A stretch of DNA of 64,000 nucleotides from PALSA-607 sp963737705 (lineage in GTDB: Bacteria > Actinomycetota > Actinomycetes > Acidothermales > Acidothermaceae), in assembly GCA_963737705.1 (NCBI GenBank), contig CAVTTP010000007.1:310001-374000 (forward strand), read 5' to 3'. The position numbers and the translations under genes are program-made. Within the stretch, counting starts at the first letter, position 1. Each line of letters begins with the position of its first letter. Below the pieces are notes generated by a model that worked only from the letters and a program-made list of their open reading frames with translations, was not told where the DNA came from and made no database searches. Below, in pieces: positions 16,854 to 25,438 of the stretch.

Positions 16854-18206
16854 CTAGCTGCGGTCGCGACGGCCGTCTTGAAGCATCGATGCGACCAGGA
16901 ACGCGAGCTCAAGCGACTGGCCAACATTCAGCCGTGGGTCAAGCGCAGTCTCGTAGCGACCGGACAGATCTGCGTCAACGATGTCGTCGCCACCACCCAG
17001 ACACTCGGTGACGTCCTCACCGGTCAGCTCTACGTGCAGACCTCCGGGCACTGTGCCAAGGCCGTGGTGAACTTCGAAGAAGCCGGTGACCTCCTCGACG
17101 ATGTCGTCGAAGTGCCGGGTCTTGTAACCGCTCGCCGACTCGATCGTGTTGCCATGCATGGGGTCGCAACTCCACACGACCTCAGCACCAGACGCCGTGA
17201 CCTTCTCGACGATCGGCGGAAGCACGTCGCGCACCCGTTCTGCCCCCATGCGAGTCACGAACATCAAGCGACCCGGACGGCGGTCAGGGTCGAGCTTGTC
17301 GACGAGCGCCACGGCAGCGTCGGGTGTTGTTGTCGGCCCGAGCTTGACGCCGATTGGATTCGCAATCTGGCGCGCGAATTCCACGTGGGCGCCGTCGAGC
17401 GCGCGGGTTCGCTCCCCCACCCATACCAGGTGCGCCGACTGGTCGTAGTACGCCGACCGGTCCTCGTCCCATCTCGTCAAGGCGGCCTCGTAGTCAAGCA
17501 GCAGCGCCTCGTGACTCGAGAACAACTCGACCTGGTGCGCGACGTCCGCCCGGTCGAGATCGAATCCACATGCCTGCATGAACGACAGCGCGCGATCGAT
17601 GTCCATGGCTATCGACTCGTACCGCTGCCCGGCCGGGCTGCGACCGACGAAGTCGGAGTTCCACGAATGCACTTTTCGCAGGTCGGCGAATCCGCCGGTC
17701 GCGTGGGCGCGGATCAGGTTCAGGGTGGCGGCCGCGCGGTGGTACGCCTCGAGCAACCGGGCCGGATCGGGGACCCGGGCCGCCGGCGTCCGCTCGATCG
17801 AGTTCACTGCGTCGCCGCGGTAGCTGTCGAGCTCAACCCCGTCAATGAACTCGGTGTTCTTGGATCGCGGCTTCGCGTACTGCCCCGCCATGCGACCGAC
17901 CTTCACGATCGGCACGCTTGCGCCGTAGGTCAGCACGACCGCCATCTGCAGCAGGATCTTGATCTTGTCGCGGACCTTGGCGACCGTGGCATCGGCGAAG
18001 GTCTCGGCACAGTCGCCGCCCTGCAACAGGAAAGCCTTGCCCTTGGCGACGTCGGCGAGCCGCGACCGGAGGCGGTCACATTCTTCCGGGACGACGAGGG
18101 GCGGCAGCTGCTCCAACTGCTCCACGACGCCGCGCAGCGCCTGCTGGTCAGGCCAGACCGGCACCTGAGCAACATGGAGGGCACGCCATGAGTCGATTTC
18201 CTGCAC
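16854..18206 (-). CDS. aroG: Class II DAHP synthase
   Basis: A 450-residue plant-type (class II) 3-deoxy-D-arabino-heptulosonate 7-phosphate synthase, the first step of the shikimate pathway. Seen are LLQGGDCAETF, the KVGRMAGQYAKPRS motif, SHEALLLDYE, WVGERTRALDGAHVEFAR, KLGPTTTPD and CDPMHGNT, which hold the metal- and PEP-binding residues. Length fits the family. The start is GTG. Position and strand match Rv2178c. Confidence 0.95.
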   Translation of the reverse strand: MQEIDSWRALHVAQVPVWPDQQALRGVVEQLEQLPPLVVPEECDRLRSRLADVAKGKAFLLQGGDCAETFADATVAKVRDKIKILLQMAVVLTYGASVPIVKVGRMAGQYAKPRSKNTEFIDGVELDSYRGDAVNSIERTPAARVPDPARLLEAYHRAAATLNLIRAHATGGFADLRKVHSWNSDFVGRSPAGQRYESIAMDIDRALSFMQACGFDLDRADVAHQVELFSSHEALLLDYEAALTRWDEDRSAYYDQSAHLVWVGERTRALDGAHVEFARQIANPIGVKLGPTTTPDAAVALVDKLDPDRRPGRLMFVTRMGAERVRDVLPPIVEKVTASGAEVVWSCDPMHGNTIESASGYKTRHFDDIVEEVTGFFEVHHGLGTVPGGLHVELTGEDVTECLGGGDDIVDADLSGRYETALDPRLNVGQSLELAFLVASMLQDGRRDRS

Positions 18207-18235
18207 CTGCGGAGTCTACCGGGGCGGCGAATGCG

Positions 18236-18269
18236 CCCTAACCGAATAGAACCCCTAACCGAATAGCAC
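18236..18269. repeat. 17-bp duplication across the phosphofructokinase stop codon
   Basis: Two adjacent 17-base units (18236-18252 and 18253-18269) share CCCTAACCGAATAG exactly and differ at one position overall. The copy nearer the gene contains its stop codon (CTA on the plus strand, 18255-18257); the other copy lies just downstream of the gene. Confidence 0.9.
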
Positions 18270-19280
18270 CTGAGCCTCGGCGTAGCGCTCGGCCGGCACG
18301 GTCTTCAGCTCACCGGTCGCCTCGGCCAGCCTCGCCAGCACGATGTCGGTGCCGCGAAGGGCAACCATCATGCCGAAGTTGCCGTCGTGGACCGCGTCGA
18401 TCGCGTGCAGCCCGAAGCGGGTAGCGAGCACCCGGTCGAACGCGGTCGGCGTGCCGCCGCGCTGAATGTGGCCGAGCACCGTCGTCCGAGCCTCTTTGCC
18501 GGTGCGCTTCTCAATTTCGTCTGCGAGGCGCTGACCGATGCCGCCAAGCCGCACGTGACCGAAGGCGTCAAGGTCGCCAGTCGCGACCTCCATTGTTCCT
18601 TCGGCGGGCGTCGCACCCTCGGCGACGACGACGATTGGCGCGTAGTGGCTCTGGAAGCGGTGCTCGATGTAGGCGCAAACCTGCTCGATGTCGAACGGGA
18701 TCTCCGGGATCAAGATGACGTTCGCGCCGCCCGCCATGCCGGCGTGCAGCGCGATCCAGCCTGCGTGGCGACCCATGACCTCGACGATCAATGCCCTGTG
18801 GTGCGATTCCGCCGTCGTGTGCAAGCGGTCGATGGCTTCGGTCGCGATGTTGACGGCGGTGTCGAAGCCGAAGGTGTAGTCGGTGGCGGACAGGTCGTTG
18901 TCGATGGTCTTCGGGACGCCGACCACTTTCAGGCCCCGAGCGTCGAGTTGGGTCGCGACGCCTAGCGTGTCTTCGCCGCCGATCGCGACCAGCGCGTCGA
19001 TGCCGAGCTTCTCGAAGTTGGCGGCGATCGTCTCGAAGCCGCCATCGATCTTCGCCGGGTTGGTGCGCGACGATCCGAGAATCGTGCCGCCCCGCGGCAG
19101 GATGCCGCGAACCTGCGGGATGCCAAGCGGGACGGTGTCGGCGTTGATCGGACCGCGCCACCCGTCGCGGAATCCGACGAACTCGTAGCCGTAGTCCTCG
19201 ATGCCCTTGCGAACGACGGCCCGAATGACAGCGTTAAGGCCGGGGCAGTCGCCGCCGCCGGTGAGAACTCCGACTCGCAT
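18255..19280 (-). CDS. 6-Phosphofructokinase with pyrophosphate-type active-site residues
   Basis: A 341-residue PfkA-fold enzyme converting fructose 6-phosphate to the 1,6-bisphosphate. The start LTGGGDCPGLNAVIR binds phosphate, and PKTIDND holds the catalytic Asp. With the start at ATG 19280, residue 104 is Asp (in GGEDTLG, residues 101-107) and residue 124 is Lys (PKTIDND). In this family Asp104/Lys124 is associated with pyrophosphate use (as in Amycolatopsis PPi-PFK), whereas ATP enzymes carry Gly104. The call of PPi dependence is therefore an inference from these residues. The open frame extends eight codons upstream, but ATG 19280 begins directly at the first strand. Confidence 0.9.
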   Translation of the reverse strand: MRVGVLTGGGDCPGLNAVIRAVVRKGIEDYGYEFVGFRDGWRGPINADTVPLGIPQVRGILPRGGTILGSSRTNPAKIDGGFETIAANFEKLGIDALVAIGGEDTLGVATQLDARGLKVVGVPKTIDNDLSATDYTFGFDTAVNIATEAIDRLHTTAESHHRALIVEVMGRHAGWIALHAGMAGGANVILIPEIPFDIEQVCAYIEHRFQSHYAPIVVVAEGATPAEGTMEVATGDLDAFGHVRLGGIGQRLADEIEKRTGKEARTTVLGHIQRGGTPTAFDRVLATRFGLHAIDAVHDGNFGMMVALRGTDIVLARLAEATGELKTVPAERYAEAQVLFG

Positions 19281-19368
19281 GGCTCGATTCCTCCAACAGA
19301 TCACGGGAAGCCGTCGCCGACAGCGACAGCGGCGGTCAGCCTACCGGCCCGAGGTTTACGAGATCTGT

Positions 19369-19402
19369 GCGAGTCAGGCCGAGTCGCGAGTCAGGCCGAG
19401 CG
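19369..19402. repeat. 17-bp duplication across the acyltransferase stop codon
   Basis: GCGAGTCAGGCCGAG occurs at 19369-19383 and 19386-19400, giving 17-base units with 15 identical positions. The unit nearer the gene contains the stop (TCA on the plus strand, 19391-19393); the other lies just past the gene. Confidence 0.9.
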
Positions 19403-20128
19403 GGCGATCTGCGGCGCGTCGCCGTCCTGATGATCAGCAGCCTGCTTGCCGCGCTTCAGCTCCTCTTTCGCCTTGGTCGCGTAAATGTCGACGTACTGCT
19501 GGCCAGACAGGCGCATGAGCTCGTACATGATCTCGTCGGTGATCGCGCGCAACACCAGTCGATCCGACTCCATGCCCTTGTAGCGCGAGAAGTCGAGCGG
19601 CTTGCCGAATCGCACCTCGGGGCGGATCACCTTCGGGACGAGGTGGCCGGGTGGCTGCAACCTGTCGGTGTTGACCATCGCGCAAGGGATCACCGGCACG
19701 CCCGCCTCCAACACCATGCGCGCTACTCCGGTGCGGCCCCGGTACAGCCGGCCGTCTGGTGAGCGAGTGCCTTCGGGATAGATGCCGAGCAACTCCCCTG
19801 CCTGGAGAACGCCAAGCCCGGTGCTCAATCCCGAGGCGCTCGCCTTTCCACCCGATCGGTCGACCGACAATTGCCCGATGCCGCTGAAAAACCAGCGGCT
19901 CAAGGTGCCTTTGATCCCGCGACGATTGAAGTATTCGGCCTTCGCCATGAACGTGACCTTGCGGCCCGGAATCACCAGTGGGGCAAAGAACGAGTCGGAG
20001 AACGAGAGGTGGTTGCTCGCGATGATGGCGGCGCCATGCGTGGGGACGTTCTCGACGCCGACCACCTTGGGCCTAAAGATCAGCCGCAGGCTCGCCCCCA
20101 GCGTCCACTTGAGGAACCAATAGAACAC
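19391..20128 (-). CDS. 1-Acyl-sn-glycerol-3-phosphate acyltransferase (PlsC family)
   Basis: A 245-residue membrane-associated acyltransferase of phospholipid synthesis. The catalytic HX4D motif is in SNHLSFSDSFF, block II in the GRKVTFMAKAEYFNRRG stretch, block III is YPEGTRSPDGRLYRGRTG, and block IV is GVPVIPCAMV. An N-terminal hydrophobic segment (about residues 5-20) fits membrane attachment. It matches Rv2182c in type and strand. The 3' end carries a 17-bp stop-spanning duplication. Confidence 0.92.
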   Translation of the reverse strand: MFYWFLKWTLGASLRLIFRPKVVGVENVPTHGAAIIASNHLSFSDSFFAPLVIPGRKVTFMAKAEYFNRRGIKGTLSRWFFSGIGQLSVDRSGGKASASGLSTGLGVLQAGELLGIYPEGTRSPDGRLYRGRTGVARMVLEAGVPVIPCAMVNTDRLQPPGHLVPKVIRPEVRFGKPLDFSRYKGMESDRLVLRAITDEIMYELMRLSGQQYVDIYATKAKEELKRGKQAADHQDGDAPQIARSA

Positions 20129-20346
20129 CTACAACACCGGGTCCCTTCGCGTGACGAGCCACACCTGCCTCACGTGACACGTCTTTGGCGCACCATACCG
20201 CTGCCCGGCCTCTGCGCCGATAGTGCGCGAGGAGTACCGTTCCACCGCCGGATCCACCAGCGCCCTGGACGCTCTACGCATCGGGATACTTGGGATAAGT
20301 CCGGCGTGTCAGAGCAGCCGCTCCGTTTCTCATGCAGGATTGACGT

Positions 20347-21297
20347 ATGCCAGGTCGCGACAACGGGTTCGTCGCTCGTCATTACGTTCCGCTTGCCGAT
20401 CTTGACCCGCGGCTTGCCGACGCAATGCTCGAAGCGCTGCGCGCCGAGGGAATCGCGGCCTATGTGGTTCCGAGCACCGGCCAGCTGGGCGGCTACCTCG
20501 AGGTACATCTCCCCGAACGGCCGCGCGACCGGCTGTGGGTCGACCGCCGTCACCACGATCGCGCGACAACACTCCTGAACGTGCACGGAGACCGACCCGA
20601 CCTGATCGCCGCAACGCCGGACCAACTCGACCCCGGATCAGACGCCGGACTAGACGGAGGCGCAAACGGGGCGCAGGTGGACGGCGAGGGGTTGCCCGAC
20701 GGCGGTTCCGACAAGCACGTCGACGGCGCGCCTACGAGCGACGACTCGACGGATGACGTGTGGGCTCAAATCGTGGCGGGGTTCGACCTGCCGGCAACTG
20801 TGGGGGCGGGGCCTTGGCCGCTTGCCGAGGATTTGCCGCCAGACACCGACCAACACGCCGCCGCTTCGGGCGACGGCTCTGACCGCCGCCGACCGTCGTC
20901 CATCGAAAGCTTCTACACCGCGACTCAGGACCCGACCGACCAGTCACCTGTGCCGCGTCGCATTGTGCGGCCGGTCGACCCAAGCGTCGATGCCGGGACG
21001 TCGAGCAGCACGGCGGCCACGCCCAGCGGCGAGTACGACCCCTTGTCGATCCTCGACGAACACTTCGTGCCGGGGCCGCCGCCGCCGCTGCCAAGACTTC
21101 GACGCGGTACGCGGTGGGCACTCGCCGCGATCCTGCTCGGCGTGGTGCTGATCGTGGGCCGCGCGTTTTGGGACAGCGTGCCGGACGCCGTCTTCCTCGG
21201 CGTCCTGTTCGTCGTCGGTGGATTCATCGGGCTGGTCGCAATGATGCGCGAAGACCGACCAAGTGACTCCGACCCCGACGACGGCGCAGTTGTCTAA
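20347..21297 (+). CDS. Membrane protein with soluble N-terminal domain, unknown function
   Basis: A 316-residue protein. Residues 1-75 look like a compact domain (HYVPLADLDPRLADAMLEAL, AYVVPSTGQ, LEVHLPERPRDRLWVD), followed by about 170 residues of acidic, disordered-looking linker rich in Asp, Pro and Ser. Two C-terminal membrane helices (about 260-278 and 282-300) follow. I do not recognise a named family. It is divergent from plsC across 218 bases holding no clear element beyond a CACGTG-type palindrome near 20173. Confidence 0.65.
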   Translation: MPGRDNGFVARHYVPLADLDPRLADAMLEALRAEGIAAYVVPSTGQLGGYLEVHLPERPRDRLWVDRRHHDRATTLLNVHGDRPDLIAATPDQLDPGSDAGLDGGANGAQVDGEGLPDGGSDKHVDGAPTSDDSTDDVWAQIVAGFDLPATVGAGPWPLAEDLPPDTDQHAAASGDGSDRRRPSSIESFYTATQDPTDQSPVPRRIVRPVDPSVDAGTSSSTAATPSGEYDPLSILDEHFVPGPPPPLPRLRRGTRWALAAILLGVVLIVGRAFWDSVPDAVFLGVLFVVGGFIGLVAMMREDRPSDSDPDDGAVV

Positions 21298-21341
21298 CTG
21301 TCCCGAACGACCGGCCGCAACGTGACTCCAACAGTCGGTCT

Positions 21342-22619
21342 TTAGGGGTCGAGTTCTCGTACGCGGTATCGGCTGTGTAGTCGGGGTCGCTGCCCGGGAT
21401 CGAGCCACGTTGACGGGATAAACCACGGTCGGCCGTCGATCATTTTGATGGTCCAGCCGTCGCAATGCACGCGGTCATGATGGTGCCCGCACAACAACAC
21501 GAGATTGCACAGCGATGTGCAGCCGCCATCGGCCCAGTGGTCAATGTGGTGCGCGTCGCACCACGACGGTGGGCGGTCGCAGCCGGGGAAGGCGCAGCCT
21601 TCGTCGCGCAGAATCAGCGCGCGGCGCAACCCTTGGGGCACGATACGGGTGGTGCGGCCGATGTCGAGGGGTTGGCCAGCGCTGCCCAAAACGACGGGGA
21701 TGATGTTGGCGTCACACGCGACGCGGCGCGCCACGCTCTTGCTGATGAGATGGCCGCCTTCCAGGCTGCCCGGCACGCTGCCGATCTTGCGTTGCAGCGA
21801 CTCCAGCGTGGTGGTCACAAACATGTGCGGCCGTTCGCCGCGAACCTCTGGCAGGGCCGGCGTCGCGAGTTGGCACAGCTGCATGAACGCGTCGGCGTAG
21901 CGGCGTTCGGGCACGCGAGTGTCAGGGACGCCGTCGACGGTCGGCCACGGTGCGGACAGCGGGTCAAGGACCGCCAGCGCCAGGGCGGCGGACTCTTTGT
22001 CTAGACAGCCGCGCATCTTCACGCTGCCATCGTGCTGGCGAATCAGCTGAAGCCAGCGCCGGCTACGGACGTCAGATTCCTGCCGCTCGAAGCCGTCAGG
22101 GTCAAACCGCTCGGCGATCTCCATCGACCGCTGCACGACGGCCTTAGTGCCTTCGTCGCGTGCGATGTCGACGAGCAATACCTCGATCTCCGTGTTCATC
22201 GACATAGGAACCCCAGCTGGCAGCGCATCGATGGACGAGCACACCACGGTCGCCGCCTCTAACCCGATGTCGCCCGCGCTAAACGCAGCATCGACGACAG
22301 GGCGAATAGCCAACGCCTGGTGCAAGGCAAGCCGAGCCCTACCGACACCAACGGGCAGGTCGGCGACGTTGTGCAACCACACCGCCGTCGAGGAGGAGCC
22401 AGTCTGGTCAGCGATCCCAGACCGATCTGCCTGCGCCAGCGCAGCGACTTGGGCGGCGGACGTGCGCCGGCCGATGCGCTCCATCGCGACAACAAGCTGC
22501 CCAACATCGGCAGTCGACATCGACCACAACGACGAATCAGCGAACGCGTCTAACCCAGCCTCGATCATCGCAACAGCCGCAGCGGCTGGATGCTGATAAT
22601 CGGAGGTGACCGCGCTCAT
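21342..22619 (-). CDS. DUF222 and HNH endonuclease domain protein (13E12 family)
   Basis: A 425-residue protein of the actinobacterial 13E12 type: an N-terminal DUF222 helical domain (about residues 10-300) and a C-terminal HNH nuclease domain. The HNH zinc/catalytic stretch reads CAFPGCDRPPSWCDAHHIDHW followed by NLVLLCGHHHDRVHCDGW, with all Cys and His present. These genes are multi-copy in many actinobacteria and spread by an unknown route; no flanking inverted repeats or target duplication are evident here. The 180 bases upstream are AT-rich for this window. Confidence 0.88.
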   Translation of the reverse strand: MSAVTSDYQHPAAAAVAMIEAGLDAFADSSLWSMSTADVGQLVVAMERIGRRTSAAQVAALAQADRSGIADQTGSSSTAVWLHNVADLPVGVGRARLALHQALAIRPVVDAAFSAGDIGLEAATVVCSSIDALPAGVPMSMNTEIEVLLVDIARDEGTKAVVQRSMEIAERFDPDGFERQESDVRSRRWLQLIRQHDGSVKMRGCLDKESAALALAVLDPLSAPWPTVDGVPDTRVPERRYADAFMQLCQLATPALPEVRGERPHMFVTTTLESLQRKIGSVPGSLEGGHLISKSVARRVACDANIIPVVLGSAGQPLDIGRTTRIVPQGLRRALILRDEGCAFPGCDRPPSWCDAHHIDHWADGGCTSLCNLVLLCGHHHDRVHCDGWTIKMIDGRPWFIPSTWLDPGQRPRLHSRYRVRELDP

Positions 22620-22803
22620 GAAACAAACCTAGCGACACCCACCGACAGAAAACCGACACCGAAAACATCTGTGGATTAAGGAAAAATCAAGCACCGAAGC
22701 CTCGTTGTACACAGATGCCGCGCCGCCTCTTGACGATTAATGCGCCAAGGAGTATGCCCAACAAGAAGCGCTGTGACGCACGCTCGTTCGATGTACCCGA
22801 CCC

Positions 22804-23487
22804 TCAGGGCAGTTCGACGACGGCCAGCACCGGCCGGTGGTCACTCGCCCGCTCGATGCCAGGCACATCAGGCACGCCACAACTGTGTACTGTGATCGCG
22901 GAATCGACAAAGATGCCGTCAATCCTCTTCACCGGCTCGATCGCGCTGTACGTGTTCTCGCCACCACTGGGCGCCAGTGCAAACGCGTCGGGGTAGGTGC
23001 TGGCAAGTGCGCGCCACGCAGCGCCGTCGGGCTCTTCGTTGATGTCGCCGGCAAGGATGACTGGCGCACCACACTTCGACGTGCGCGCAACGATCTCGTC
23101 GACGTGCCTGCGGCGTTCATCAGCGTCGAGATCGAGGTGGATACTGCCGATCGAGAACTCGGCGCCACCTAGCTCGAGTGTCGCGAGTGCGACACCGCGT
23201 TGATGTAACCCGCGTTTGCGTGTCAGCAGCACGTCGTGGGCCTCGAGCACCCTCACCTGCAACGCGGCTAGCAGCAACATGGCGCCTGCTGGCCGACCGC
23301 CGGTCACCACTACGAGGCCAGATTCCCTTGCTAGGGCGGCACATTTCGAGCGCCAACGAAGAAAACGTGGTGCTTCCTGGATGCACACGACGTCGGGGTT
23401 ACATGACCGAATCACTGTTGACACCGCTTGGGCGTCGTCGCGCAACGACCGCACGTTGTAGCTGAGCACACGCAACTCGGTCGGCAA
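22804..23487 (-). CDS. Endonuclease/exonuclease/phosphatase family protein
   Basis: A 227-residue EEP-fold metal-dependent phosphoesterase. Catalytic motifs are LRVLSYNVRSL (Asn), VVCIQEA (Glu), IGSIHLDLD, VILAGDINEEPDG (Asp/Asn) and ASDHRPVLA (Asp-His). The substrate may be DNA, phospholipid or a phosphoinositide-like compound and cannot be told from sequence. No signal peptide is visible, so it is probably cytoplasmic. It lies 28 bases downstream of tadG on the same strand and may share its transcript. Confidence 0.88.
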   Translation of the reverse strand: MPTELRVLSYNVRSLRDDAQAVSTVIRSCNPDVVCIQEAPRFLRWRSKCAALARESGLVVVTGGRPAGAMLLLAALQVRVLEAHDVLLTRKRGLHQRGVALATLELGGAEFSIGSIHLDLDADERRRHVDEIVARTSKCGAPVILAGDINEEPDGAAWRALASTYPDAFALAPSGGENTYSAIEPVKRIDGIFVDSAITVHSCGVPDVPGIERASDHRPVLAVVELP

Positions 23488-23515
23488 TGCGGGCCCTCTT
23501 ACTCGTCGGGTGGAG

Positions 23516-24835
23516 TTACTGCACCAAGTGTGGGGCCGAAGGCGGCGGCTCGGCCATCGGGTGATCGGTAGCGACGGTCGGAATCCGACCGAACCCGGCG
23601 GCGTCCGGATCCGAAAACGCTGTTGCCGTCGTTGCGATCACCGACTGCGCGCCGTTCTCGTCATGAACGGCACATGTCGACACGACTGGCATGCAGTCAC
23701 CCGAAGCCGTGGCCCAAGTCGTGTGACCGTCAAGTGCGTACACACTGCCCGTGATGTCGAAATCGTCCCCGAGAGTGAACGGCAAGCGCGGCTGCACGGG
23801 CGCGGTCGGATCGACTTGGTCGAACACGATTGCAACGCCAGGGATCGGCGTGTCAATCGGTAACGGTTGACCGGCCGGCGGAGCGAGACTCGGCAAACTC
23901 GCGATGAGCGGGGATCGTTCGTTACCGCCGCCCGGGAGAAGGATGCCGATGTGGCCTTGGACCGTGAGTGTCGAGGTGCCGTAGAAGACCAACGTCACGC
24001 CCGTACCGGCAGGCGGCTCACCCGGAGTCCCGTCTGACAAGAAGCTGCCGATGCTGGCCGTGGCCGGGACGACAAGGTTCGTGTTCTCGAACACGTACAG
24101 GCCGGGCTTGAGGGTGCAGCTGAAGTTGGCGGCGATCGTCACGCCGTCCGGATAGTTGTCAGGTGAAAAAAGTCCGGGGGTCGGCGGGCATCCGGACTGG
24201 TCCGTCGAATCGGGGACGTCGGCGGGCGGCACCGTAGCGGGATCGGGAAGATCTGATCGCGTCGGATACCCGGTCGGCGCAGGTTGCGCCTGCGGTTGAC
24301 CGGTGCTCTCGTCGAGGGCCGGATCGCACGGACCACACGTCGGCGGCAGCGGCTGGCCCGACAATGCTTGGGCAACGGGCGATATGCCAATCGAACTCAC
24401 GCCGAAGAGTCCGCCGAAGCTCGCTGCCACGTGCTGCGTGGGCAACTTGACCCGGACTTGAAACGACGTCACACCGGGGTCCGGTGACGTCTGCGTCGAG
24501 ATGCAGGCGTTGGTGGGATCCACCGGGTCCGGGGCGATCGTAAGTGGCGCCGGATCTTTGCAGCCAGCCCAGTCCGTGATCCCCATGTTCTCCTGGACGT
24601 ACTCCCTAACCGCAGTCACCGCGTCGGCGACTGTGCCGCCCTGGCTGGCAAGCGCCCTGACACCGGCCAGTGACGCCGCGTCGACGGTGCTCTGACCCTG
24701 CGAACGCACCACTTGTGCATGACCGATGTCGATGACAAGTGCACCAAATCCGAACAGCACGACGGACAGCAACGCCACCAGGATCGCGACGACACCCTCA
24801 TCGTCTCGACGGGTGCGACGGATGCGGCGGATCAC
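23516..24835 (-). CDS. tadG: TadG-like pilus assembly protein
   Basis: A 439-residue protein with a basic N-terminus and an N-terminal hydrophobic helix (DDEGVVAILVALLSVVLFGFGALVID), followed by the STVDAASLAGVRALA segment typical of TadG-like proteins. A long Pro/Gly-rich extracytoplasmic domain with paired cysteines follows. Unlike TadE and Flp, it lacks Glu at position +5 of the hydrophobic segment. The GTG at 24835 overlaps the tadE stop (GTGA), better than the TTG fifteen bases upstream. In Tad systems TadE, TadF and TadG are minor pilin-like proteins. Confidence 0.82.
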   Translation of the reverse strand: MIRRIRRTRRDDEGVVAILVALLSVVLFGFGALVIDIGHAQVVRSQGQSTVDAASLAGVRALASQGGTVADAVTAVREYVQENMGITDWAGCKDPAPLTIAPDPVDPTNACISTQTSPDPGVTSFQVRVKLPTQHVAASFGGLFGVSSIGISPVAQALSGQPLPPTCGPCDPALDESTGQPQAQPAPTGYPTRSDLPDPATVPPADVPDSTDQSGCPPTPGLFSPDNYPDGVTIAANFSCTLKPGLYVFENTNLVVPATASIGSFLSDGTPGEPPAGTGVTLVFYGTSTLTVQGHIGILLPGGGNERSPLIASLPSLAPPAGQPLPIDTPIPGVAIVFDQVDPTAPVQPRLPFTLGDDFDITGSVYALDGHTTWATASGDCMPVVSTCAVHDENGAQSVIATTATAFSDPDAAGFGRIPTVATDHPMAEPPPSAPHLVQ

Positions 24836-25410
24836 GTACACCAGTCCCAACCGCCAGGCGGAGTGTCTTCCTCGCCACCCGGATCGGCCTGCTGCTGGGT
24901 CGTCACCGTCTCGAGCTGCGTGACGACCTTGGTGCGAATCGCGACCTGGCCGTCATGGCGTGGCAGCGGCACATACCCGGTCAGGCCCTGGACGTCGATG
25001 ACCTCGCACACAATGAGCTGCTGGCCCGGGTACCAACCGGCCGGATTCGTCCCGTTAGGCGGGTCAGCCGGGAACACGACCTTGACGTACGACGTCCCGG
25101 TGATGGAGCCGGTGTTGTTCTTCACCATGCACATCAGATCGAGGACCTGCGTCGACGCCGACCCTGCGTCGGTCGGGGGCGTGGTGCACGGCGTGAGATT
25201 GCCGACGATGGCCTGCCGGGCCGCGGTCTGGACGCCCGATTGGGCATCGAGGGTGTTGCTGAAGTACAGGCCGTAATCGATGATCCCGAAGAGGATCAGA
25301 ACAAGGACCGGAAGCACCAACGCGAACTCGAGTGCCGCAGCGCCGGCGTCGCGGCGCGGATCATCAAGGCGCGCGCGGGGGGACAATCGCCGCCCAACCA
25401 GTCGCCGCAT
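24832..25410 (-). CDS. tadE: TadE-family pseudopilin
   Basis: A 192-residue TadE-like protein. After a basic start (MRRLVGRRLSPRARLDD) comes a prepilin-like segment DAGAAALEFALVLPVLVLIL, with Glu at +5 after the Gly, as expected for processing by a TadV/CpaA-type peptidase. An extracytoplasmic domain with a Cys pair follows. The ATG at 25410 is chosen over an ORF start 123 bases upstream because the basic N-region begins there. It overlaps tadG by four bases and lies 28 bases downstream of the ROK kinase gene. Confidence 0.85.
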   Translation of the reverse strand: MRRLVGRRLSPRARLDDPRRDAGAAALEFALVLPVLVLILFGIIDYGLYFSNTLDAQSGVQTAARQAIVGNLTPCTTPPTDAGSASTQVLDLMCMVKNNTGSITGTSYVKVVFPADPPNGTNPAGWYPGQQLIVCEVIDVQGLTGYVPLPRHDGQVAIRTKVVTQLETVTTQQQADPGGEEDTPPGGWDWCT

Positions 25411-25438
25411 AACGGTTAAGGCTAGCGACGGGAAGGCT

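Noticed and set aside
16878..18191. A 437-codon open frame on the plus strand opposite aroG
   Set aside because: It is antisense to a clearly conserved enzyme, has no recognisable domain, and long antisense frames are expected in GC-rich DNA.
21342..22619. DUF222/HNH gene as part of a mobile element
   Set aside because: No terminal inverted repeats, target duplication, transposase or intron RNA features are visible around it.
22620..22803. AT-rich gap as a possible small RNA or promoter island
   Set aside because: No stable hairpin, box pair or conserved motif could be recognised.
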